The position numbers and the translations under genes were made by a program. DNA of 64,000 nt from Anaerocolumna sp. AGMB13020 (GTDB lineage: Bacteria > Bacillota > Clostridia > Lachnospirales > Lachnospiraceae): positions 434,001-498,000 of the forward strand of contig NZ_CP136910.1 in NCBI RefSeq assembly GCF_033100115.1, read 5' to 3'. The notes beneath the pieces were generated by a model that ran no database searches, had not been told where the DNA came from, and was given only the letters and a program-made list of their open reading frames with translations. The first letter of the stretch is position 1; each line of letters opens with the position of its first letter. Below, piece by piece: positions 32,294 through 40,612 of this stretch.

Positions 32294-33049
32294 ATGAATA
32301 TTATTGAAACAAAGAATCTTACAAAGAGTTATTCCGATTTTACAGCCGTTTCAAATGCAAACCTTCACATTCAAAAAGGGTCTATCTATGGTTTTCTGGG
32401 TCCCAATGGAGCAGGCAAGTCTACTACTATGAAAATGTTGTTGGGACTTATAAAACCTACAAGTGGGTCTTTTTCCATTGCCGGCATGAACTACCCATAT
32501 AACCGCCAAGAAATCCTAAGGCAAATTGGTTCCTTTATCGAATCTCCTGCTTTCTATGGCAATCTTACCGGAGAAGAGAATTTATATATCCTGCAAAAGA
32601 TCTTGGGTCTTCCAAAGAGCAGTGTAGAAGAAGCCCTGGAATTAACAGGCCTTACGAAATATCGGAACCGACTGGCAAGAAAATATTCGTTAGGAATGAA
32701 ACAACGACTTGGCCTTGCGGGAGCATTAATCGGCAGGCCACCTATTCTTATTCTGGATGAACCAACCAACGGCTTAGACCCTGTAGGTATACACGAGATA
32801 AGGACTCTTATCCGCAGCCTGCCTCAGAAATTTGATTGTACTGTATTAGTTTCTTCCCATCTGCTCTTTGAAATTGAACAAATAGCCGATGATATCGGTA
32901 TTCTTAATCATGGTAATGTTCTCTTTGAAGGAACCTTGGAAGAATTGAAAACAGATGCTTTAGCCAAAGGTTTTCCCACAGAGAATCTGGAAGACACCTT
33001 TCTTGCTATAATAGATGAGGATAACAGGAAAAGGAGTAGCAATTTATGA
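32294..33049 (+). CDS. ABC transporter ATPase, lantibiotic-protection type
   Basis: This 251-residue ABC ATPase has Walker A GPNGAGKST, signature YSLGMKQRLG, Walker B LILDEPTNGLDP and the H-loop SSHL. The short C-terminal tail and the pairing with two ~250-residue permeases match the BcrA/NisF/CprA subgroup that removes lantibiotics or bacitracin-like peptides from the membrane. It starts after AAAGGAG and overlaps the next gene by four bases. Control is probably by the divergent two-component system. Confidence 0.9.
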   Translation: MNIIETKNLTKSYSDFTAVSNANLHIQKGSIYGFLGPNGAGKSTTMKMLLGLIKPTSGSFSIAGMNYPYNRQEILRQIGSFIESPAFYGNLTGEENLYILQKILGLPKSSVEEALELTGLTKYRNRLARKYSLGMKQRLGLAGALIGRPPILILDEPTNGLDPVGIHEIRTLIRSLPQKFDCTVLVSSHLLFEIEQIADDIGILNHGNVLFEGTLEELKTDALAKGFPTENLEDTFLAIIDEDNRKRSSNL

Positions 33050-33768
33050 GTCTTATGATAGAATTCAAGAAACTGAAGAGGACAGGTTTTCTCCCCGCTA
33101 TTCTTATAGGCGGATTATTCGCCTCAGCAATTCCTTTGGCAAATATGTCTTTTCGTTCTTCTATTTATGTCAAGCTTTCAGAATCACCTTTACAAATACT
33201 ATTTACGGCTAATTGGAATCCGGTAGCTTTGCTGAATCAGTTACTGATGATAGCTGCTGCCTGTATACTGTATCAGATTGAATTTGCGGACAATGGCAGG
33301 GATAAGATGGAGACATTACCAATAGGACAGGGGTTTGCTTTTATATATAAGTTTATCCTCTTAGGCTTATCCTACATAGCTTTTCTGTTAATGGAAGCTA
33401 CTGCTCTTACTATCTGTACTGCGAAATGGTTTACAATTTCTGATGGATTTTATACAGAACTCTTAAAAAACCTCGGCTTTTTAGTTCTACTTGCACTGCC
33501 TTCCGTAGCTCTCATGACTGTTATCTCATCGGCCTGTAAGAATATGTGGATTTCCTTAGGGATTGGAGTTATACTCCTTTTTACTGCAAATGTTATACCT
33601 TCTGCCGGATTTCCACTGTCTCTATTTCCTTTTGCCCTTCCTTTTCGGCAGTTCTATCTGATAAAAGCGGCAGAAATCACTGGATATCTATGTTTCAGCC
33701 TTGTGGAGACAGTTATTTTTATATTTACAGGGGTTGTTTATAACAGGATAAGGAGGAGGTTACAGTGA
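33046..33768 (+). CDS. ABC transporter permease 1, lantibiotic-protection type
   Basis: This 240-residue permease has about six membrane helices (for example NPVALLNQLLMIAAACILYQIEF and FVLLALPSVALMTVIS). Size, gene order and the starting MSLMIEFKKLKRTGFLPAIL resemble NisE/CprB-type permeases. It overlaps both the ATPase gene (ATGA) and the second permease gene (GTGA), so the three are translationally coupled. The transported molecule is unknown. Confidence 0.85.
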   Translation: MSLMIEFKKLKRTGFLPAILIGGLFASAIPLANMSFRSSIYVKLSESPLQILFTANWNPVALLNQLLMIAAACILYQIEFADNGRDKMETLPIGQGFAFIYKFILLGLSYIAFLLMEATALTICTAKWFTISDGFYTELLKNLGFLVLLALPSVALMTVISSACKNMWISLGIGVILLFTANVIPSAGFPLSLFPFALPFRQFYLIKAAEITGYLCFSLVETVIFIFTGVVYNRIRRRLQ

Positions 33769-34535
33769 AATTAATTGAATTAATCGGCATCGAATTACAG
33801 AAAATCAAACGCTCCAAGATATTATTGATCCTCATACTGCCAGCTATCATACTTTGGATACCGGCAGTAGCCAATGCTGGCATTAATTTTAACTATCATA
33901 AAGAAGGAATTTCACCAGAAAACTCATTTTTTATACAGACTCTTCTGGGTTTTGCCTGGTTTATGTATCCAGCCGGTATGGTAATTAATACCGTTCTTTT
34001 AACGCAGACGGAAAGAGGTGGCAGAGGTATGGTCAAAATGCTGTCACTGCCAATAAATAGACAGCAGTTATGCGTTGCTAAGTTTATCGTCCTGTTGATA
34101 CTGGCTGCTGCACAGATTTCCATTACAACATTGTTGTATTATCCCAGTGCTCTTCTGGCATCTCATATACAGGATTATAACTTCCTCCTCTCCCCGCTGC
34201 AGGTATGGAAAGAGGCAGGGTTACTGTTTATGTCTTCCTTGCCAATGGCTGCCGTGTTCTGGTTAATTGCTGTCTGTATCCGCACTCCTGTCTTTGCAGT
34301 CGGAACCGGTCTGGCTTCCATCGTACCTTCAATCATTTTAATAAACAGTAAGGTATGGTTTATTTATCCAATGTGTTACCCTTTCTATGTAATAACCACG
34401 GAATATGGAAAACTGGCAAGTAACTTTGATACCTTTTCTTTGACTTTAATTCCCTGGATTCCTGTAGCTATTGCTCTGCTGGTTATAAGTACGGGTATTT
34501 CCTGCCTTTTATTTGGCAGAAGCGAGAACCGTTAA
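33765..34535 (+). CDS. ABC transporter permease 2, lantibiotic-protection type
   Basis: This 256-residue polytopic permease has a GTG start overlapping the previous stop. The opening KLIELIGIELQKIKRSKIL and six membrane spans resemble NisG/CprC-type partners of the preceding permease. The two permeases probably form the heteromeric membrane part of the exporter. Confidence 0.85.
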   Translation: MKLIELIGIELQKIKRSKILLILILPAIILWIPAVANAGINFNYHKEGISPENSFFIQTLLGFAWFMYPAGMVINTVLLTQTERGGRGMVKMLSLPINRQQLCVAKFIVLLILAAAQISITTLLYYPSALLASHIQDYNFLLSPLQVWKEAGLLFMSSLPMAAVFWLIAVCIRTPVFAVGTGLASIVPSIILINSKVWFIYPMCYPFYVITTEYGKLASNFDTFSLTLIPWIPVAIALLVISTGISCLLFGRSENR

Positions 34536-34577
34536 CCTTTATAGATTTATCATTGATGAAATCAGAAAAGAGGCGTT

Positions 34578-34853
34578 ATGAAAAAAAATAAGATAATCAC
34601 TGTATTATGTACCCTAATGCTATTTATACCCTGGTCATTGATTGTTCTAAGGAGCAATGACTGGGCACTGAAATCACCTACGGCGGAAATTATGATAGGC
34701 TGTTACTCTGCTTTTATGGTATTTGGGGGGATTTTTACGATTGCTAATTATATAAAAAACCATAACCAGAATGTCCTTATGAAAATTTGCCTTATTATAA
34801 ATGGAATGTATGGAATCGTTGGTGCTGTTGCTTTGTTGTTAATGTTAATTTGA
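34578..34853 (+). CDS. Small three-helix membrane protein in ABC operon
   Basis: This 91-residue protein has three hydrophobic segments (~6-24, ~36-58 and ~70-90) and a short basic loop (IKNHNQN). I do not recognise a family. It follows the transporter permease by 42 bases on the same strand, with a GAGGCG-type ribosome binding site, and precedes the operon terminator. An accessory or immunity role is possible but is only inferred from position. Confidence 0.7.
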   Translation: MKKNKIITVLCTLMLFIPWSLIVLRSNDWALKSPTAEIMIGCYSAFMVFGGIFTIANYIKNHNQNVLMKICLIINGMYGIVGAVALLLMLI

Positions 34854-34904
34854 TTCCTGCTATAATAATTCACTATTTTCATATCAAACAAATGCCGCTA
34901 TAAA

Positions 34905-34951
34905 AGAGGGTGCTGTTAAAGGTCAGGACGAATCCTTTAACAGCACCCTCT
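34905..34951. terminator. Bidirectional stem-loop after ABC operon
   Basis: AGAGGGTGCTGTTAAAGG and its exact complement form an 18-bp perfect stem with an 11-base loop, between the transporter operon and the convergent GH127 gene. Confidence 0.8.
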
Positions 34952-35065
34952 AACTTATTCATATCTGTACCAGCCAATTCATTAATGAATATGTTATAAG
35001 TTTAAAAAATTCAGTTTATATCAGGTACAAAGAGTTTGAGCTTTGATATTTTTCTTTCGCTCTCT

Positions 35066-37351
35066 CTATAACTCTCTGTGTATCGTTAAATAATCCCAGA
35101 TACTAAATTCCTCATTTGTTTTCTCTGCCTGCAGTCTTATCGTTACCTGCTTCTTACCAGCAATTAAATTCTCAGGAATCTTAAAGCTTTTGCGAACCAA
35201 TCGTTCTTCCTCTTCATCTCCTATAACATACTTAACGAAAAGCTCTCCATCTATCGTTATAAGGACAGTTTTTCCGGAATCCCATCTGTGAAAGCCTGCT
35301 GCTAAAATATTTACCGCTTCCGGATCTACTTCCATTTGGTAACTGAGCCAGCCCTTGGCTTTTATTACACGTCCGACAAACCCTAAACGTTCTCCATTGT
35401 GCGTAAATTCACTTTGAATATTATGAGAAAGTTCATACTGATCATTGCTGACAGGTACTCTGTCTATTACAGCTTGTTCAAACCTCGCCTTCTCTTTTTC
35501 GGCATTAATCTGCGCTGCCATCTCAGAAGAATTTTCGCCATACAGCTTCCAGTAGATTCCGTATCTTTCTTCATATTGCTTATAATGAGGAGTGAATATT
35601 AAGTTATCATCCTCATCGGTGCCTTTCAGCCGAAATACCAGTGCCCCATTTTCTTTTTGGAGATTTTCTGAAAGATTATCAAACCATTCCTTAAGATCAC
35701 CTTTAATAACGATATAGTCCTTTATCTCAAATTCTTTTAAAGGGATATCAACTGCTACGCCTGTCTGTCTAATCTTCATTTCTGCTTTCCCCAGTGCAGC
35801 ACTTAATACAACAGGTCCATAAGCAAAGGCATATACATTAGGGTTATCAGGCAAGGTGACTGCTCTGACTGCTAACGGAAATTCAAGGGAAACCATATCC
35901 TCTGCTTTCCACTCTTCCTCAAGTACGATATACCTATCCTTTGGTGAAATCAAGAAAGGTACTCCATTTACGCTACCTTTCACTTCCCCGTTGACCCATT
36001 CAGGAATTCGTATTTTTAGGGCAATTTTATTGTTTTCCTCTCCTGGGGATACTATCTTAATAGTAACTTCATTGCTTTCTGGAAGGTTGGCATATTGTAT
36101 TATTCTGATTCCCTTCTCCTCCCAGTTGATTTCCGAGTTCACAAATCGGTTAATATACAGGCTATTTTCATCGTAATAGTAAATTCCATCATTTAATTTC
36201 GTGAAGTTCTCCATTCCGGTTCCCGTGCAACACCAGAATTTATCAAAGGGGGTACCGTACACCTTAAAAAATCCAGAGGCCATGGGTTGGAAATAGGTTG
36301 TCATTCCAGTTTCCGGATTCTGTGAGGACAGAATCGAATTTATTTGTGTCCTTTCATAGAAGTCAGCATATTTTCGTTCTCCTGTAGCCTGAAACAGCAG
36401 CTTTGACAGCTTGAGCATGTTATAGGAGTTACAGGTCTCACAATTACAATTGGTTCTTTCTTTATCAAGGATATCCGGAAGCCCGAAATGCTCCCACTCG
36501 CTGTTGCCTCCGGTAATATAGGTATGATGCTCTGTTACCATCTCCCAAAAGCCTTGTGCTGCCCTCAGATAAAATTCCTCTCCTTCTCCCAATACCATAT
36601 AACGGTTTAAAGCACCGATTATTTTCGGTATGGTGGTATTGGCATGTTTATTATTTAATATATCTCTGCCCTCTGCCATTGCCTCAAGCAATGGTAGTTC
36701 ATCAAAACTATGAGCAGCAGCCAGATGCTCTGGTTTCCCAGTTATCTTGTACAGTTCATACAGGGCATCATTCATACCCCCGTATTCCACCGATAATACT
36801 CTCTGTTGTAATTCTTCTGACCAGGCGGAGGTTCTCTTATATACCCAGTCACCTAATGCAGAGGCTATCTCAAAAGCTTCCTTCGATTCTGTTGTATTAT
36901 AAACAGAGATGATACCTGCCAGAATCTTATGCATGGTATACCAGGGTACCCAGGCAGGTCTTCGGTTCTCCACCCTGTCAAACAATTCTTCGGTAGAGGC
37001 AAATAAAAAGCCATCTTCTGTCTGGCAGTTCTTTAACTCAGAAATAAGGTAAGCAAGTTTGTCTTTTATCTCCTCTGAGCCTGTGTTTTCATAAGCCTGA
37101 GCAAGTGCAGTAAGATAATGACCCAGGGTATGTCCCTGTATCTCCGTGCTTTCCCATCCAGGATATCTCTCCGCTCTTCCTTCTTTGCCTTGTCTTTCAT
37201 AGAAACCGGCAAGTAGTCTATCTGGTTCCAGCGCTGTAAGATATTCCAGCTCTTTCTGCAATGCATTATTACTGTAAGCATCGGTTATCTTTACCTTATC
37301 CAGTTTAAAAGCCCTGATTTCAGGTGTGTGTATTCTACCCGCTATGTTCAT
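35066..37351 (-). CDS. GH127 beta-L-arabinofuranosidase-type glycosidase
   Basis: This 761-residue protein of the GH127 (formerly DUF1680) family removes arabinofuranose units from plant oligosaccharides. The zinc and nucleophile cysteines of this unusual cysteine glycosidase family are visible in CNCETCNSYNMLKLSKLLF (Glu and Cys ligands) and FWCCTGTGMENF (adjacent Cys pair). The (alpha/alpha)6 barrel spans ~1-420 and is followed by beta-sandwich domains. No signal peptide is present, so it acts in the cytoplasm on imported oligosaccharides. It is divergent from an AraC regulator and close to a CUT1 transporter. The ribosome binding site is GGAGGAAAG. It could be a GH146-like relative with other linkage specificity. 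Confidence 0.9.
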   Translation of the reverse strand: MNIAGRIHTPEIRAFKLDKVKITDAYSNNALQKELEYLTALEPDRLLAGFYERQGKEGRAERYPGWESTEIQGHTLGHYLTALAQAYENTGSEEIKDKLAYLISELKNCQTEDGFLFASTEELFDRVENRRPAWVPWYTMHKILAGIISVYNTTESKEAFEIASALGDWVYKRTSAWSEELQQRVLSVEYGGMNDALYELYKITGKPEHLAAAHSFDELPLLEAMAEGRDILNNKHANTTIPKIIGALNRYMVLGEGEEFYLRAAQGFWEMVTEHHTYITGGNSEWEHFGLPDILDKERTNCNCETCNSYNMLKLSKLLFQATGERKYADFYERTQINSILSSQNPETGMTTYFQPMASGFFKVYGTPFDKFWCCTGTGMENFTKLNDGIYYYDENSLYINRFVNSEINWEEKGIRIIQYANLPESNEVTIKIVSPGEENNKIALKIRIPEWVNGEVKGSVNGVPFLISPKDRYIVLEEEWKAEDMVSLEFPLAVRAVTLPDNPNVYAFAYGPVVLSAALGKAEMKIRQTGVAVDIPLKEFEIKDYIVIKGDLKEWFDNLSENLQKENGALVFRLKGTDEDDNLIFTPHYKQYEERYGIYWKLYGENSSEMAAQINAEKEKARFEQAVIDRVPVSNDQYELSHNIQSEFTHNGERLGFVGRVIKAKGWLSYQMEVDPEAVNILAAGFHRWDSGKTVLITIDGELFVKYVIGDEEEERLVRKSFKIPENLIAGKKQVTIRLQAEKTNEEFSIWDYLTIHREL

Positions 37352-37392
37352 TTATCTTTCCTCCGTTAAGATATCAATATTTGACTGCTCTC

Positions 37393-37401
37393 ATTATAGC
37401 A
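37393..37401 (-). promoter_or_regulatory. Extended -10 promoter of GH127 gene
   Basis: On the minus strand TGC-TATAAT forms an extended -10 box, without a good -35, ~40 bases before the start codon. A repeat at 37440-37454 lies just upstream, consistent with activator dependence. Confidence 0.5.
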
Positions 37402-37439
37402 ACTATGAACCCCTGAGAAAATAGCAGAACACTCGATTA

Positions 37440-37454
37440 GGTGTCATTTCGTTA
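37440..37454. promoter_or_regulatory. Direct repeat copy 1, candidate AraC-type site
   Basis: GGTGTCATTTCGTTA. It matches 37623-37637 at 13 of 15 positions and lies upstream of the GH127 promoter. Confidence 0.45.
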
Positions 37455-37536
37455 TATGTACTTTAATTATATCTCAACGAACTGATATCTTTCTAATATT
37501 TTTAACCGAACATAATAACTGTTTACACATAAATTA

Positions 37537-37565
37537 TTTACTTTTCACTTGTATTACTATATAAT
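37537..37565 (+). promoter_or_regulatory. Promoter of the araC-type gene
   Basis: TTTACT (37537-37542), a 17-base spacer and TATAAT (37560-37565) on the plus strand. The leader to ATG 37703 is ~130 bases. Confidence 0.55.
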
Positions 37566-37622
37566 TTTACTATATATTTCTTTCCATCCATCATAAGATG
37601 CTTTACAAAGAAAGTTTGTTTT

Positions 37623-37637
37623 GGTGTAATTACGTTA
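37623..37637. promoter_or_regulatory. Direct repeat copy 2 in araC leader
   Basis: GGTGTAATTACGTTA lies ~50 bases downstream of the predicted araC start of transcription. It could serve negative autoregulation by the same protein. Confidence 0.45.
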
Positions 37638-37702
37638 GGTTTATAAGATTATCGGAATTGGAATCAGAGAGAAACACCGGAACGTGTAGAAAAGAGGTAA
37701 CC

Positions 37703-38557
37703 ATGGAGATTTTTGAATTTGATGTCAGAGAGCCTTTAGCTTATCAGTACACAGGAAAGTTTAAAGCACCATCTCCTGAATGGAAGCACGAAGCCTTTCC
37801 TCTAAATGAATATGAATTGTTTGTTATTACAGAAGGTTGTCTCTATATAGCGGATAATAACGGACGTTACACCGTCAGTAAAGGAGAGCATCTACTACTG
37901 ACACCTACGCAGAATAATATGCGCACTGGTTTTCAGCCCTCGGACTGCAGTTTTTACTGGCTGCATTTTCGGGCTCCTCATGGAATAATAAAGAAAGAAA
38001 AGGATAAAGAGCTTCCCCTTGACTCTCAAAAGATCTATCTTCCTCTTCAGGGTACTTTACCTGCTGTTGAGAAGGTTATTATACTGATGAAGCAGCTGCA
38101 GGATTCTGTTCGCTCGAATTATGATCCGAATTTTATCAATTATACCACCACTATTATTTTATGTGAGATTTATAATCAGTTTTTCCCTAAGAAAGCTGCT
38201 TATATATCCGATTCCAACCGTCAGATTTACAATGATATCCTGGATTATATCAGACTTACCATCTATAAAAGCATTAAAGTATCTGATATTGCAGAGCATT
38301 TTGGTTACAATGAGAAGTATCTTTCCCATTTATTCAGTACCATAGAAGGTCTGCCCTTAAAGCAATATATCCTAAAGGAGAAAATGGATCAGGCGAAATA
38401 TATGCTTACAGACACCAATGATACCATCAATCAGATCGCTGCTGCCTTAAGTTTTACAGATAATCATAATTTTATGAAAGCCTTCAAGAAAATCGTGGGC
38501 TTTACTCCCACTGAATATAGAAATGCCTACTCCAAAAGACTCCTATATGATAAATAA
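37703..38557 (+). CDS. AraC-family transcriptional regulator
   Basis: This 284-residue regulator has an N-terminal cupin-like ligand domain (EYELFVITEGCLYIADNNG, SKGEHLLLTP) and two C-terminal helix-turn-helix motifs (IKVSDIAEHFGYNEKYLSHLF, then INQIAAALSFTDNHNFMKAFKKIVGFTPTEYR). I chose ATG 37703, which follows AAAGAGGT. A longer frame from 37598 would add 35 residues of unlike composition and runs through the repeat in the leader. It is divergent from GH127 and probably activates it, with an arabinose-containing sugar as the expected signal. Confidence 0.9.
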   Translation: MEIFEFDVREPLAYQYTGKFKAPSPEWKHEAFPLNEYELFVITEGCLYIADNNGRYTVSKGEHLLLTPTQNNMRTGFQPSDCSFYWLHFRAPHGIIKKEKDKELPLDSQKIYLPLQGTLPAVEKVIILMKQLQDSVRSNYDPNFINYTTTIILCEIYNQFFPKKAAYISDSNRQIYNDILDYIRLTIYKSIKVSDIAEHFGYNEKYLSHLFSTIEGLPLKQYILKEKMDQAKYMLTDTNDTINQIAAALSFTDNHNFMKAFKKIVGFTPTEYRNAYSKRLLYDK

Positions 38558-38584
38558 GGCCAAGAATTTTAAGAAGCCACCAGA

Positions 38585-38637
38585 AGAAGCCATAAATATA
38601 CCTCGCAGATATCCTAAACGGTATATTTATGGCTTCT
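38585..38637. terminator. Bidirectional stem-loop between araC and ABC permease
   Basis: AGAAGCCATAAATATACC and its exact complement form an 18-bp perfect stem with a 17-base loop, between convergent genes. There are no long T-runs. Confidence 0.65.
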
Positions 38638-38693
38638 GTTCCAAGTTCTATATGGTGCGTATCTTTAACTGATGGGTAAACCGGCAATTGTTC

Positions 38694-39542
38694 TTATCCT
38701 TTTACAGCTCCATTTGTTAATCCGCTGTAGATCTGCTTCTGGGCTAAAATAAAGATAATGAGCGCCGGAATCATAGTAATCAATACGCCAGCACAGATAT
38801 AGTTATACTGGCTCCCCAAGGGGCCGGTAAAGGTAAAGAGAGAAGTTGATACGGTAACCAGTGTTGTTTTCGTCTGCAGGTAGAGGTTAGACATATAATA
38901 TTCGTTATAGGTACCAACCCCTTTTAAGATCATAACCGTAATAATAGCAGGTTTTAATAAGGGCAGTAATATCTTAAAGAATACTCCAAAGTAGGTGGCT
39001 CCGTCCATAATAGCCGATTCATCCAGCGAAAGTGGTATATTTTCAAAAAACTGAATGAAGATATAGATTCCGATAACATCTGCTCCCATTAGCAGTATCA
39101 TATAACCCGGCAGTGAATTAATGAGATTTAATTTGTACATTATCTGATAAACTGTTACCTGTGTTGCAATTCCCGGAATCAATGTAGCAAATAGGAAAAG
39201 ATTACGCAGCAGGTTGTTGCCCGGAAAGGAAAACCGGTTAAGTATATAAGCCAGCATGGTTCCAAACATGATGGACCCGGCCAGGACAACTACAAGAACA
39301 AGAGCTGAATTAAAAAAAGCAACATTCATATTAGCTTTCTGCCAGGCAATCTGAAAATTCTCAAAATACCCCCAACTCTCCGGCAAAGTCATTACATTGG
39401 TGGATCTGTATTCACTGTCTGTTTTAAACGCTGTAATAACACAGACAACAATAGGAAGTATGGATATAAAAGCCATTAGGACAAGGGAGGCGTATTTACC
39501 CAGAACTCTCAGGAAGTATCCAAATTTCTGAACGAAGGTCAT
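38694..39542 (-). CDS. CUT1 sugar ABC transporter permease (inner, MalG-type)
   Basis: This 282-residue membrane permease has six helices and the EAA loop motif DESAIMDGATYFGVFFKILLPLLKPA, which contacts the ATPase. It overlaps the upstream permease gene by four bases. No ATPase gene is in the island, so a shared MsmX/UgpC-type ATPase encoded elsewhere is expected, as is usual for CUT1 systems of Firmicutes. Proximity to GH127 suggests arabino-oligosaccharides as substrate. Confidence 0.92.
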   Translation of the reverse strand: MTFVQKFGYFLRVLGKYASLVLMAFISILPIVVCVITAFKTDSEYRSTNVMTLPESWGYFENFQIAWQKANMNVAFFNSALVLVVVLAGSIMFGTMLAYILNRFSFPGNNLLRNLFLFATLIPGIATQVTVYQIMYKLNLINSLPGYMILLMGADVIGIYIFIQFFENIPLSLDESAIMDGATYFGVFFKILLPLLKPAIITVMILKGVGTYNEYYMSNLYLQTKTTLVTVSTSLFTFTGPLGSQYNYICAGVLITMIPALIIFILAQKQIYSGLTNGAVKG

Positions 39543-40522
39543 TTTGTTCCCTCCTTTTTACCTAATTTTCTTGCCGTTTTTCTGGATACATCACTGTCAT
39601 TATCACCGGCTAGTGAAAACCCGATTCTCTGTAGTATTGTAACAATAACAATAATAATCATTAAAAATACAGCCATAGCCGAAGCAAGGCCGACCTTCTG
39701 ATACCTGTGAGCGATGTTGTGCATCATCAGGAAATAGGTAGAGGTTCCAAAAGTTCCTCCGGTAATAACAAAAGGAGGTTCAAAGGCACTTAATGAACCA
39801 GTAATGGATAATATCAGATTAAGCATAATGATTGTTTGAATACTGGGCATAATGATATATCGAAACTGCTGCCATCTATTTGCTCCGTCAAGTCCGGAAG
39901 CTTCATATAAATCATTATCCACGGACATAATAGCACCAATGAATAACACCATATTCTGGCCCATATAACGCCAGATTGATGTAGCTGCCAGAGAGTAGTT
40001 ATTGATTTTCGTATCCTTCAACCAATAAGGCAGACTGTCTGTGGAAAAACCAATCCAGGACAGAACCGTATCAAGAACAAAACCTCTGGTATAAAAGAAC
40101 TTGAAAATAAATCCTACTGCAATTCCGCATACCAGATAAGGAAAAAAGATTGCACCTTTAAAAAACCCTCCGGCCTTTGTCTTAAAACTTAATAAGGTGG
40201 CAAAATAAAGGGCAAGAGCTAACTGTATTATTGATGCTCCCATATAATACAAACTCAGTTTAAAGGTCTGAAGAATATCCTTTCTCGTCAATACCTCCAT
40301 GTAATTGTCTAATCCCACAAAAGTTCTGCTTCCAATGTATTTCATATCATATAAACTAAACCGTATCATATTAAAAAACGGCAGATAAGTAAAGGTAAAC
40401 AGTAAAAGCACCGGTATGAACATAAAACTTATTATTATAATCGTTCTCTGTACTTTTCTTCTGCCCAGCCATTTCTTCAGACTAAATGGTTCTTTTGGTG
40501 CTAGAGACCCTGTATCACTCAT
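39539..40522 (-). CDS. CUT1 sugar ABC transporter permease (MalF-type)
   Basis: This 327-residue permease has six membrane helices and the EAA motif YEASGLDGANRWQQFRYIIMPSI. The N-terminal ~25 residues are cytosolic and basic. It follows the solute-binding protein gene after a strong stem-loop and overlaps the next permease by four bases. Its ribosome binding site is AGGAGGG. Confidence 0.92.
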   Translation of the reverse strand: MSDTGSLAPKEPFSLKKWLGRRKVQRTIIIISFMFIPVLLLFTFTYLPFFNMIRFSLYDMKYIGSRTFVGLDNYMEVLTRKDILQTFKLSLYYMGASIIQLALALYFATLLSFKTKAGGFFKGAIFFPYLVCGIAVGFIFKFFYTRGFVLDTVLSWIGFSTDSLPYWLKDTKINNYSLAATSIWRYMGQNMVLFIGAIMSVDNDLYEASGLDGANRWQQFRYIIMPSIQTIIMLNLILSITGSLSAFEPPFVITGGTFGTSTYFLMMHNIAHRYQKVGLASAMAVFLMIIIVIVTILQRIGFSLAGDNDSDVSRKTARKLGKKEGTK

Positions 40523-40548
40523 TGATACCCTCCTGTCAACAGAAAAAC

Positions 40549-40585
40549 TTTTGCAAAAGTACGGTCCAGTCCGTCTTTTGCAAAA
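40549..40585 (-). other. Intercistronic hairpin between binding protein and permease
   Basis: TTTTGCAAAAG-ACGG and CCGTCTTTTGCAAAA pair over 15 bp with a single bulge and a 6-base loop. There is no terminating T-run on the minus strand. Such stems after binding-protein genes protect the upstream mRNA and lower permease expression. Confidence 0.65.
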
Positions 40586-40612
40586 GCATTTTCTTTATGA
40601 AATTTATAAGAA

